Shown: positions 8,269 to 15,854 of the stretch, piece by piece
Position numbering within the stretch: position 1 is the first letter of the stretch
Layout: each line of letters starts with the position of its first letter
From: MAG-120531 sp002378585
Lineage (GTDB): Bacteria; Bacteroidota; Bacteroidia; Flavobacteriales; Flavobacteriaceae
Direction of reading: 5' to 3'
Assembly (NCBI GenBank): GCA_937890575.1
Contig: CALADZ010000109.1
Span: forward strand, 1-30,725
DNA: 30,725 bases
Program-made: the position numbers and the translations under genes
Notes under the pieces: generated by a model
The model's database searches: none
Seen by the model: only the letters and a program-made list of their open reading frames with translations
Told to the model about the DNA's origin: nothing

Positions 8269-10026
8269 ATGTTTAGAGATACTACCTGTGGTGCCCTAAG
8301 GGCCAGCGATGCACAAAAAAGAGTCACCCTAAGCGGCTGGGTGCAAAAAGTAAGAGATAAAGGTTTTATGTGCTGGGTTGACCTGCGCGACCGCTACGGG
8401 ATCACCCAGTTGATCTTTGATGCCGATAGAACTGAAGCTGCTTTGGTGGAACTCGCTAAAAGTTTAGGCCGAGAAACCGTGATTCAAATCAGCGGAACAG
8501 TGATTTTACGCGATTCCGCCAACCCCAACCTACCCACGGGTGCCATTGAAGTATTGGTGGATCAACTCACCGTGTTGAACAACGCTAAACTACCTCCCTT
8601 TACCATTGAAGACCAAACCGATGGAGGCGAGGAGATCAGGGCCAAATACAGATACCTCGACATACGCCGTAACCCGGTAAAAAACAACCTCATCTTTAGG
8701 CACCGCGTGTCCATGGAGGTGCGTAAATACTTATCCGATCAAGGGTTTATCGATGTAGAAACCCCCTACTTAATCAAATCTACTCCGGAAGGGGCACGCG
8801 ATTTTGTGGTGCCTAGCCGAATGAACCCAGGGCAGTTTTACGCCTTGCCCCAGTCCCCACAAACCTTTAAGCAACTATTGATGGTTGGAGGTATGGACCG
8901 ATACTACCAACTGGTTAAATGCTTCCGCGATGAAGACCTCAGAGCTGACCGTCAACCTGAATTTACCCAGATCGATTGTGAAATGGCTTTTGTCACCCAA
9001 GAGGATGTGCTCAACACTTTTGAGGGCATGACTAAGCACTTGTTGCAAGAGATTTTGGGCTTGACGTACACGGAGCCTTTTCCGCGCATGACCTTTGACC
9101 AGGCCATGAAAACCTATGGGAACGACAAACCAGATATTCGATTTGGCATGAAGTTCGGAGAGCTAAACAACGTCGCCCAACACAAAGATTTCCAAGTGTT
9201 CAATCAAGCTGAGCTCGTGGTAGGTATCGCTGTGCCCGGTGGAAACAGCATGACCCGAAAAGACATCGACGGGTGGATCGACTGGGTCAAACGACCACAA
9301 ATCGGCGCCAGTGGCATGGTTTATGTGCGATGCGGAGAAGATGGAAGCTATAAATCATCCGTCGATAAATTCTACACCGAACAGGATCTCGCTGCCTGGG
9401 CCGAAGCTACCGGGGCACAACCTGGAGACTTGATCTGGGTGCTCAGTGGACCTGCTCCGAAAACCAGAACACAGTTAAGCGCTTTGCGCATGGAAACTGC
9501 CCAACGCCTAGGCTTGAGAAAATCAGACGAATTTGCCCCGCTTTGGGTGGTAGACTTCCCGCTCTTGGAGCAGGATGAAGAGACAGGCCACTGGCACGCG
9601 ATGCACCACCCGTTTACCTCGCCCAAGCCTGACCAAATGCACCTTTTGGAATCTGATCCAGGAGCCGTCAAGGCCAATGCCTACGATTTGGTGCTCAACG
9701 GCAATGAAATCGGTGGGGGATCCATCCGAATCCACGATAAAGCTACCCAACAGCGCATGTTTCAGCTATTGGGATTCACCCCAGAACAAGCCCGAGCTCA
9801 GTTCGGCTTTTTAATGGATGCCTTTGAGTACGGGGCCCCTCCACACGGCGGATTGGCCTTTGGACTAGACCGTTTAGTGGCTATTTTAGGCGGTCAAGAG
9901 ACCATTCGAGATTTTATCGCCTTCCCGAAAAACAATGCGGGAAGAGATGTGATGATCGATGCCCCTTCGATGCTGGATCAAGCCCAACTCGACGAGCTCA
10001 ACATTGCCTTATCCTTAAAATCTTAA
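8269..10026 (+). CDS. aspS: Aspartyl-tRNA synthetase
   Basis: This 585-residue class II aminoacyl-tRNA synthetase charges tRNA-Asp. The N-terminal OB-fold anticodon domain (about 1-110) contains GWVQKVRDKGFMCWVDLRDRYG. The catalytic core shows the aspartyl signature SPQTFKQLLM, motif 2 CFRDEDLRADRQPEFTQID, an inserted GAD-type domain in the middle, and motif 3 GLAFGLDRLVAILGG near the C-terminus. Length and domain order are those of the bacterial-type enzyme. In the anticodon loop the residue after RD is Lys, whereas non-discriminating enzymes often have His there. This weakly suggests a discriminating enzyme but is not proof. The CLC gene starts on the base after its TAA, so the two are probably cotranscribed. 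Confidence 0.96.
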   Translation: MFRDTTCGALRASDAQKRVTLSGWVQKVRDKGFMCWVDLRDRYGITQLIFDADRTEAALVELAKSLGRETVIQISGTVILRDSANPNLPTGAIEVLVDQLTVLNNAKLPPFTIEDQTDGGEEIRAKYRYLDIRRNPVKNNLIFRHRVSMEVRKYLSDQGFIDVETPYLIKSTPEGARDFVVPSRMNPGQFYALPQSPQTFKQLLMVGGMDRYYQLVKCFRDEDLRADRQPEFTQIDCEMAFVTQEDVLNTFEGMTKHLLQEILGLTYTEPFPRMTFDQAMKTYGNDKPDIRFGMKFGELNNVAQHKDFQVFNQAELVVGIAVPGGNSMTRKDIDGWIDWVKRPQIGASGMVYVRCGEDGSYKSSVDKFYTEQDLAAWAEATGAQPGDLIWVLSGPAPKTRTQLSALRMETAQRLGLRKSDEFAPLWVVDFPLLEQDEETGHWHAMHHPFTSPKPDQMHLLESDPGAVKANAYDLVLNGNEIGGGSIRIHDKATQQRMFQLLGFTPEQARAQFGFLMDAFEYGAPPHGGLAFGLDRLVAILGGQETIRDFIAFPKNNAGRDVMIDAPSMLDQAQLDELNIALSLKS

Positions 10027-11820
10027 ATGATGCCCGCCAAAAAGAACGACTTAATCACTCGATTTCTGATTTGGCGCGCCAAACACATCTCGCAGAAACA
10101 GTTTATCTATCTGCTGAGTGTGCTCGTGGGCTTTACCTCAGGATTAGGTGCAGCTATTCTTAAGAATGCCACCCACTTCTTCCAAAACTTGCTCGAGGGA
10201 AACTTGATCAAGTCCTACCACGATGCCTTCTATTTTTTATCCCCTGTAGTGGGGCTAGCTTTGGTATTTGTGATCATCAATTTCGGTATTCGCAGAAAGG
10301 TGAGCCACGGGATTCCTTCCACCTTGTATGCCATCTCCAAGAAAAAAGGGTTGATGAAGCGCTATCAGATGTTTGGTTCTATACTCACCGCCCCCATCAC
10401 CGTAGGGTTTGGAGGTTCTGTAGGACTCGAAGGTCCAACGGTCGCTACTGGTGCGGCGATCAGCTCCAACCTGTCTAGGTTGTTTCACATCAACCAATCT
10501 CAAAGAACGCTGCTGATCGGTTGTGCTGCAGCTGGAGCGCTTTCCTCCATCTTTAAAGCGCCCATCGCCGCCATTATTTTTGCTGTAGAAGTCTTTTCAT
10601 TGGACCTCACTCTCATGTCTTTATTGCCTTTATTGCTCGCTTCACTGTCGGCTATTATCACCTCCTATTTCTTTTTCGGTGCACAAACCGTATTGCCTTT
10701 TCAGGTTCTAGAACCATTTTTAGTCGATCAGTTACCGTTTTTTATGCTGCTCGGTTTAGTGGCAGGAATTACCTCTATTTACTTTGCGAGCACCTACGAC
10801 TGGATCCACAAAAGATTTGAGGCTATATCACGCCTTTGGGTGCGCCTAGTGCTTGGTGGAGCCCTTCTCGGGGTGTTGATTTATTTTTTCCCCCCTTTGT
10901 ACGGTGAGGGATTTAGTACCATCAACAAACTGTTGTACGGCAGCAGCGAACAAATATTTAACAACACGGTATTTTCTTCCTTCCTCGACCATCCCTGGTC
11001 CCTGGTTTTGTTGCTCGGTGCCTTGGTTATGATCAAAGTCGTCGCTACCAGCATCACTTTTGGTGCCGGAGGAGTGGGTGGTATATTTGCCCCCAGCTTG
11101 TTTATGGGCAGTGTGATGGGCTTTACGGTGGCGCGCATCATCAACCTCACCGGATTTTTCACCCCCGTCTCCGAGGCCAATTTTGCCTTGGTGGGTATGG
11201 GTGGGTTGATGGCCGGTGTCTTGCACGCACCGCTTACGGCTATTTTCTTAATCGCAGAGCTCACAGGAGGGTACACGCTTTTCATCCCGCTGATGATCAC
11301 TGCAGCGCTGGGCTATGGAATAACCAAATGGGCCCATCCTCACTCGGTGTACACCATGGAACTGGGCCGAAAGGGGGAACTGATCACCCACAACAAAGAC
11401 CACGCGGTACTCACCTTGATGGATATGGAATCGGTCGTCGAACGAAATTTTATCCCTGTTCACCCAAAAATGACCTTGGGGCAAATGATTCATGAAGCGG
11501 TGGTTCCCTCCTCGCGCAATATTTTCCCGGTTACCCACCCTGAAACAGGAGCGTTACTGGGTATTGTACTCTTGGACGATATCCGATCCATCATGTTTGA
11601 CCCCACACAATACGATTCGATTAAAGTGCGTGATCTCATGCACGAACCTCCAGAAGTGATCGATGTAGACCAAGACAATATGGTGGGCATCATGCAAAAA
11701 TTCCAGGAGAGCTCAGCGTGGAACTTACCCCTAGTCAAAGAGGGCCAATACTACGGTTTTATCTCAAAATCTAAGCTGCTCACCGCCTACCGCAGAAAAC
11801 TAATCCACTTTACCATTTGA
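10027..11820 (+). CDS. CLC-family chloride channel/transporter with C-terminal CBS pair
   Basis: This 597-residue inner-membrane protein has the CLC core (about 25-440) and two CBS domains (about 455-597). The gating motif GLEGP carries the gating Glu (E135), GIFAPSLFMG gives the third selectivity-filter segment, and SHGIP (93-97) replaces the GSGIP of the E. coli antiporter. The position equivalent to the internal proton Glu (E203 in E. coli ClcA) appears to be Val189 in FAVEVF, so a passive channel is possible. The CBS pair may sense adenine nucleotides. It directly follows the aspS stop, and its TGA overlaps the ATG of the next small gene by one base. ATG codons at 10027 and 10030 are both possible starts. 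Confidence 0.92.
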   Translation: MMPAKKNDLITRFLIWRAKHISQKQFIYLLSVLVGFTSGLGAAILKNATHFFQNLLEGNLIKSYHDAFYFLSPVVGLALVFVIINFGIRRKVSHGIPSTLYAISKKKGLMKRYQMFGSILTAPITVGFGGSVGLEGPTVATGAAISSNLSRLFHINQSQRTLLIGCAAAGALSSIFKAPIAAIIFAVEVFSLDLTLMSLLPLLLASLSAIITSYFFFGAQTVLPFQVLEPFLVDQLPFFMLLGLVAGITSIYFASTYDWIHKRFEAISRLWVRLVLGGALLGVLIYFFPPLYGEGFSTINKLLYGSSEQIFNNTVFSSFLDHPWSLVLLLGALVMIKVVATSITFGAGGVGGIFAPSLFMGSVMGFTVARIINLTGFFTPVSEANFALVGMGGLMAGVLHAPLTAIFLIAELTGGYTLFIPLMITAALGYGITKWAHPHSVYTMELGRKGELITHNKDHAVLTLMDMESVVERNFIPVHPKMTLGQMIHEAVVPSSRNIFPVTHPETGALLGIVLLDDIRSIMFDPTQYDSIKVRDLMHEPPEVIDVDQDNMVGIMQKFQESSAWNLPLVKEGQYYGFISKSKLLTAYRRKLIHFTI

Positions 11821-12080
11821 TGACTCGAGCGAAAAAAAACATACTGGCCTTAGCGGCCATCAGCTGTTTGGGTGCGATTGCCTACGGAATCGCAGGGGAA
11901 CTTCCTGTGGATGAAGCCCATCGATGGACGGGAGCGGGAACGGCTGCCCTTTTCTTGTTGGTGATGCCTGCTTTTTTGGCCTTGGCCTCACGCGGCAAAT
12001 CCCTCAAAAACTACATGCTCACCCCAGAAAACATCGAAAAAATGCAGCGAAAACCGTCGAAAACCACTGATAATCAATAA
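11820..12080 (+). CDS. Small two-TM membrane protein, unknown function
   Basis: This 86-residue protein is not recognised. It has two hydrophobic segments (about residues 8-27 and 41-61) separated by a short charged loop containing LPVDEAHRWTG, and a basic, polar C-terminal tail. The start ATG overlaps the CLC stop by one base (TGATG), so translation is coupled to the chloride transporter and the product may act with it. A TTG three bases upstream is also in frame but is less likely. No enzyme motif is visible. Confidence 0.7.
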   Translation: MTRAKKNILALAAISCLGAIAYGIAGELPVDEAHRWTGAGTAALFLLVMPAFLALASRGKSLKNYMLTPENIEKMQRKPSKTTDNQ

Positions 12081-12092
12081 TTTTCACGGAAA

Positions 12093-12120
12093 TTTTTTGA
12101 ATCAGCTATTTTTTTGAATC
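12093..12120 (+). repeat. Two direct copies of TTTTTTGAATC upstream of the cold-shock gene
   Basis: TTTTTTGAATC occurs at 12093-12103 and again at 12110-12120, a 17-base period, in the AT-rich leader or promoter region of the csp gene (12081-12166). A near-match to the -7 element, TACCTTTA, lies at 12131-12138, but its spacing to either TTG is poor. The repeats could bind a regulator or belong to a cold-responsive leader. Confidence 0.45.
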
Positions 12121-12166
12121 GTTTTTTCTATACCTTTATTCTTTAACATTTTTATTTTTTTCTCCC

Positions 12167-12358
12167 ATGACTGGAACTGTAAAATTTTTCAATGGATCAA
12201 AAGGATATGGATTCATTACCAATGATGAAACTGGAAGCGACATTTTTGTCCATGCTACTGCCCTAAAAGGCATCCAAATCAACGAAGGCGACAAAGTGAG
12301 TTACGAAGAGGAAGATGGCAAAAAAGGAAGAATCGCTGTCAATGTAAGCATGTTATAG
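12167..12358 (+). CDS. Cold-shock (CspA-type) single-stranded nucleic-acid-binding protein
   Basis: This 63-residue protein is a single cold-shock OB-fold domain that binds RNA or single-stranded DNA as a chaperone. It has both RNA-binding motifs: RNP1 KGYGFI (residues 12-17) and RNP2 DIFVHA (25-30), plus the starting TGTVKFFN. It lies alone on the plus strand between the small membrane protein and the convergent tadA gene, and a rho-independent terminator follows. The upstream 86 bases are very T-rich with an 11-base direct repeat, so cold-responsive leader regulation is plausible but not shown. Confidence 0.94.
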   Translation: MTGTVKFFNGSKGYGFITNDETGSDIFVHATALKGIQINEGDKVSYEEEDGKKGRIAVNVSML

Positions 12359-12385
12359 ATAATACACACTTTCCAACCAATGAAG

Positions 12386-12416
12386 AAACCTCTAGCCTGT
12401 GCTAAGAGGTTTTTTT
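12386..12416 (+). terminator. Rho-independent terminator of csp, overlapping the end of tadA
   Basis: AAACCTCTAGC (12386-12396), loop CTGT, GCTAAGAGGTTT (12401-12412), then more T residues to 12416. The stem is 11 base pairs with one bulged A. The right arm also encodes the last residues and stop codon of tadA on the minus strand. On the minus strand the T-run is short, so termination of tadA here would be weaker. Confidence 0.8.
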
Positions 12417-12863
12417 ACGTCTTTGCGCAAAGAAATTTTGCATCAGTTCAGCACATGAATCACCCAAAACACCTGAGGTTAACTGAGTCTTGGGGTGCAA
12501 TGCGCCCGGTTGAGATAAACCTCCACGACCAGGATCACTAGCGCCAAAAACCACCCGATCGATTTGTGCCCAAGCCAATGCGCCTGCGCACATCATACAG
12601 GGTTCTAGGGTAACATATAACGTACACCCTTTCAGGTATTTACCTCCTATATAATGGGCCGCTGCCGTGATGGCCTGCATCTCAGCATGTGCCGTTACAT
12701 CGTTTAGTCGTTCAGTTAAATTATGGGCCCGCGCTATCACTCGTCCCCCAGCGACAACAATCGCTCCCACAGGAACTTCACCCGCCTCAAAAGCGCGCAT
12801 CGCCTCATCCAATGCTTTGCGCATCATAGCTTGGTCCGTTTCCAGTTGTTCGATCTCAGTCAT
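12402..12863 (-). CDS. tadA: tRNA-specific adenosine deaminase
   Basis: This is a 153-residue zinc-dependent cytidine/deoxycytidylate-type deaminase. TadA converts A34 of tRNA-Arg(ACG) to inosine. The zinc site is complete: HAE (H59, catalytic E61) and PCMMC (C89, C92). The N-terminus contains ALDEAMRAFEAGEVPVGAIVV, as in TadA. The ATG at 12863 is chosen; further-upstream codons run into the divergent dxs coding sequence and resemble no deaminase. A TATCTTTC element ends 5 bases before the ATG. Another deaminase of the same superfamily (for example guanine deaminase) is less likely, given the strong TadA-like PCMMCAGA. Confidence 0.9.
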   Translation of the reverse strand: MTEIEQLETDQAMMRKALDEAMRAFEAGEVPVGAIVVAGGRVIARAHNLTERLNDVTAHAEMQAITAAAHYIGGKYLKGCTLYVTLEPCMMCAGALAWAQIDRVVFGASDPGRGGLSQPGALHPKTQLTSGVLGDSCAELMQNFFAQRRKKTS

Positions 12864-12868
12864 GCTCC

Positions 12869-12876
12869 GAAAGATA
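12869..12876 (-). promoter_or_regulatory. Putative -7 element of tadA
   Basis: The minus strand reads TATCTTTC, one mismatch from TAnnTTTG. Only 5 bases separate it from the ATG, so a transcript would be nearly leaderless. It lies in the 40-base divergent gap shared with dxs. Confidence 0.4.
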
Positions 12877-12889
12877 AGAAGAGATTTTG

Positions 12890-12897
12890 TAATTTTA
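12890..12897 (+). promoter_or_regulatory. Weak -7 element of dxs
   Basis: TAATTTTA has one mismatch to TAnnTTTG and ends 6 bases before the dxs ATG at 12904. No -33 element is seen. The placement mirrors the tadA element in the same 40-base gap. Confidence 0.3.
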
Positions 12898-12903
12898 CTC
12901 GCC

Positions 12904-14664
12904 ATGTCCTTCAGCCCACACATTAAGAGTCCAGATGATTTACGCTCACTTTCTATGGAGGAATTGGGTGCATTGGCCCAAGAACTAAGGGCTTCTATCA
13001 TCGAGGCGGTATCCACCAAAGAAGGACACCTTGGGGCCTCCTTGGGTGTGGTTGAATTGACCATTGCGCTGCACAGCGTTTTTGACACCCCAAAAGACAC
13101 CCTGATTTGGGATGTGGGCCATCAGGCCTACGGACATAAAATGCTGACTGGTCGTTGGGACGCTTTTGATACCAACCGCCAGTGGAGTGGGTTAAGCGGT
13201 TTTCCTGTGCGTGATGAATCTCCTTATGACGCCTTTGGGACTGGTCACAGTTCAACCGCTATTTCAGCCGCCCTGGGTATGGCGCTGATCAACGCTCAAA
13301 AAAGAACGAATCAGAAGCACATCGCTGTGGTGGGAGACGCCGCGCTTTGTAGCGGCATGGCTTTGGAAGGCCTCAACCACGCAGGGGCCACACAAGCAGA
13401 TCTACTGATTATTTTCAACGACAACGCTATGGGAATTGATCCCAGTGTAGGGGGACTTAAGGAGCATTTTGCCTCCCTCACCTCGGACACCCCCAATATA
13501 TTTACCGCTATGGGCTTGGCCTACGAAGGACCTGTAGATGGGCACCACTTGCCAGAATTAATCGGAGCCCTGCAAGCGCAAAAGAAACGCGTAGGCCCCC
13601 GAGTGCTGCACGTAAAAACAGTCAAAGGAAAAGGGCTAGCCGCCGCAGAACTAGACCAGGTAACCTACCACGCCCCAGGGAAATTTGACAAGACTACGGG
13701 AGCCATTTACCCCCATCCCCCTGAGGGAACACATCCAAAATACCAAGAAGTGTTTGGGGCAACCGTCGCAGAGCTGATGCGCATGAACCCAAAAATCTGG
13801 GCCATTACTCCGGCTATGCCTTCGGGAAGTGGCCTGAAACCCTTAATGGATATGATGCCCGATCGGGTTATTGATGTGGGTATTGCCGAACAACACGCAG
13901 TGACCCTAGCCGCTGGTATGGCTGCGCAAGGGGGGGTACCAATCTGCTGTATTTATTCCACCTTTTTGCAGCGCGCTTATGACCAGATCATCCACGATGT
14001 GGCCCTACAAAGATTGCCCGTCATTCTGGCCATTGACCGCGCAGGGCTCGTTGGTGCTGATGGAGCAACGCACCAAGGAGTGTTTGATCTCGCTTTTTTG
14101 GGATGTATTCCCGATCTATGGGTGGCCGCCCCAAAGGATGAAATTGAACTCAGAAACTTGCTGTATACCGCTCAGAAAGGGCTAGACCGGCCCATAGCCA
14201 TCAGGTATCCCAGAGGGAATACGCGCTTTCCGTTGCAATATCACCCGTTTTCCCTGATGGACATCGGCCAATCAATCCCTGTGTCTCACCCCAGTAAGAC
14301 AGCAAAAATCGCCATTCTGACCACAGGCACCCTAAGTGTCGATATGGCAACCGCTAGAGAATTGTGCCAGGCACCAGAGGCATTTGCCCACTATCATTTT
14401 CCTTTTGTTAAACCTTTGGACATCAACCGACTAGCCGAAATCAGCCGTCAATTTAACCAGGTAATTACCGCTGAAGAGGGATGCATCTCTGGTGGGTTTG
14501 GCGCTTCATTGGTCCCATTTTTGTTGGAGAACAATCAGTGCATGAAAATCAAACACCTCGGAGTCCCCGACCAGTTCATTGCTCACGGGACACCAGAACA
14601 ACAAAAAGCCTCTGTTGGACTTGACGTAAATCATCTGATTAAAACCCTGAACGAATGCGTATAA
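12904..14664 (+). CDS. dxs: 1-deoxy-D-xylulose-5-phosphate synthase
   Basis: This 586-residue thiamine-diphosphate enzyme catalyses the first step of the MEP isoprenoid pathway, from pyruvate and glyceraldehyde 3-phosphate. The TPP domain shows WDVGHQAYGHKMLTGR, GTGHSSTAISAALGMA and the binding motif GDAALCSGMALEGLNHAG...FNDN, where the usual GDG reads GDA. The pyrimidine-binding domain has EQHAVTLAAGMA, DRAGLVGADGATHQGVFDL and IRYPRGN, and a transketolase C-terminal domain follows. The protein is about 40 residues shorter than E. coli Dxs. The ATG at 12904 gives the Dxs-like N-terminus (IKSPDDLRSL); the longer open frame is antisense to tadA. Its last 10 bases overlap the DUF3078 gene. Confidence 0.94.
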   Translation: MSFSPHIKSPDDLRSLSMEELGALAQELRASIIEAVSTKEGHLGASLGVVELTIALHSVFDTPKDTLIWDVGHQAYGHKMLTGRWDAFDTNRQWSGLSGFPVRDESPYDAFGTGHSSTAISAALGMALINAQKRTNQKHIAVVGDAALCSGMALEGLNHAGATQADLLIIFNDNAMGIDPSVGGLKEHFASLTSDTPNIFTAMGLAYEGPVDGHHLPELIGALQAQKKRVGPRVLHVKTVKGKGLAAAELDQVTYHAPGKFDKTTGAIYPHPPEGTHPKYQEVFGATVAELMRMNPKIWAITPAMPSGSGLKPLMDMMPDRVIDVGIAEQHAVTLAAGMAAQGGVPICCIYSTFLQRAYDQIIHDVALQRLPVILAIDRAGLVGADGATHQGVFDLAFLGCIPDLWVAAPKDEIELRNLLYTAQKGLDRPIAIRYPRGNTRFPLQYHPFSLMDIGQSIPVSHPSKTAKIAILTTGTLSVDMATARELCQAPEAFAHYHFPFVKPLDINRLAEISRQFNQVITAEEGCISGGFGASLVPFLLENNQCMKIKHLGVPDQFIAHGTPEQQKASVGLDVNHLIKTLNECV

Positions 14665-15848
14665 TTCAATTATTCCTCCTCGTCACATTAGGAACATTTA
14701 CACTTCAAGCGCAAACCTCAGGCTCTACCAACCAGAAAATTGACTCCATCAAGTCAGCGGCCGCCCAGGCAATTATGCGTCTGCGTGCCTTGGATACACT
14801 CGCCCAAGGACTTGGGGTCACCAAGGAGACCCAACAGGACACTGTACAAAGGTTAGACACCATTGTCATTAGACTTAGCCAGCCGATGGCCTATACACGA
14901 AGTCAAGGGGCAGCGATAAAACCTGTAGATACGCGCAGTGTTACCGGATCCAACATCCAAGAAAAAATAAAGCGCTTTCACATGCCCTCTTTTTGGACGA
15001 AAACCAATCGAGCAACCATTAACCTGAACGAAGTAGCCTTTGTCAATTGGAATGCTGGGGGCAACAATTCCGTTTCGGGAATCATGAGCTTGCACAGCGA
15101 ACGCAATTATAAATTTCGCTATGTACAGTGGAACAACAGTCTAGATTTTCGCTATGGGCTCAATGCGCAAGAAGGACAGACCATCAGAAAAACTGACGAC
15201 CAAATCAGGTTCAGCTCCACTTTTGGACACCGCAAAGACACCATCAGTAAATGGTACAGTTCCGGTAAAATGAACTTCAATACCCAATTGTCCAACGGAT
15301 ACAAATACCCTGATCGATCTAAGCCGATTTCTAGGTTAATGGCTCCAGGATACCTGTTTTTGGGGGTGGGAACTTCCTACATAGATGATGCTAAAAAACT
15401 GAATATATATGTGTCCCCATTAACCCAAAAAGCCACTTTTGTGCTGGACCAAGATCTAGCTGACCGCGGGGCATTTGGTGTGCGAAGAGCTACCTACGAT
15501 GCTCTGGGCAACAAAATAACCGATGGGGAAAAAGTATTCATGGAATTGGGGATTTTAGTGACCAATACCTATGAGCGCACTGTGGCAGAAAATGTCTTGG
15601 TGAAAAGCAACCTTTCCCTGTACACCGATTACCTGGCCAGTTTTGGCAATATCGACGTCGACTGGTTTTTAGATGTGCACCTCAAAGTCAATAAATTCAT
15701 CACCAGCAATATTGGTATGCACTTTATCTATGACGACGACATCTTGTTTGACCGGGTGATCAATGATTTGGGATTTGTTGAACAAAATGGAAGACCCAAA
15801 CTACAATTCAAACAACTGCTCGGTTTTGGAGTGGTGTACGCCTTTTGA
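14655..15848 (+). CDS. DUF3078 family protein, probable outer-membrane beta-barrel
   Basis: This 397-residue protein starts with a signal peptide (MRIIQLFLLVTLGTFTLQAQ). A low-complexity linker rich in Ala, Gln and Thr follows. From about residue 115 come alternating hydrophobic/polar strands with aromatic residues (NEVAFVNWNAGGNNSVSG, WNNSLDFRYGLN), ending in the aromatic residue of GFGVVYAF. These are features of an outer-membrane barrel, and the WNAGG pattern matches the DUF3078 family known from Bacteroidota. Function is unknown. It overlaps dxs by 10 bases, so it is translationally coupled to isoprenoid synthesis, and converges on dgt with a 6-base gap and no visible terminator. Confidence 0.82.
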   Translation: MRIIQLFLLVTLGTFTLQAQTSGSTNQKIDSIKSAAAQAIMRLRALDTLAQGLGVTKETQQDTVQRLDTIVIRLSQPMAYTRSQGAAIKPVDTRSVTGSNIQEKIKRFHMPSFWTKTNRATINLNEVAFVNWNAGGNNSVSGIMSLHSERNYKFRYVQWNNSLDFRYGLNAQEGQTIRKTDDQIRFSSTFGHRKDTISKWYSSGKMNFNTQLSNGYKYPDRSKPISRLMAPGYLFLGVGTSYIDDAKKLNIYVSPLTQKATFVLDQDLADRGAFGVRRATYDALGNKITDGEKVFMELGILVTNTYERTVAENVLVKSNLSLYTDYLASFGNIDVDWFLDVHLKVNKFITSNIGMHFIYDDDILFDRVINDLGFVEQNGRPKLQFKQLLGFGVVYAF

Positions 15849-15854
15849 GCTGGC

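Noticed and set aside
10846..11300. Two minus-strand frames of 126 and 139 residues inside the CLC gene
   Set aside because: They are antisense to conserved CLC segments (GIFAPSLFMG) and have compositions expected of shadow frames.
12667..12903. N-terminal extension of dxs
   Set aside because: These bases are antisense to tadA, and the translated extension resembles no Dxs; the ATG at 12904 gives the family N-terminus.
12864..13100. N-terminal extension of tadA
   Set aside because: It is antisense to the start of dxs; the deaminase fold begins after the ATG at 12863.
13330..13350. GDA instead of GDG in the Dxs TPP motif as loss of function
   Set aside because: As far as I recall, GDA forms occur in Bacteroidota Dxs, and the other catalytic motifs are intact.
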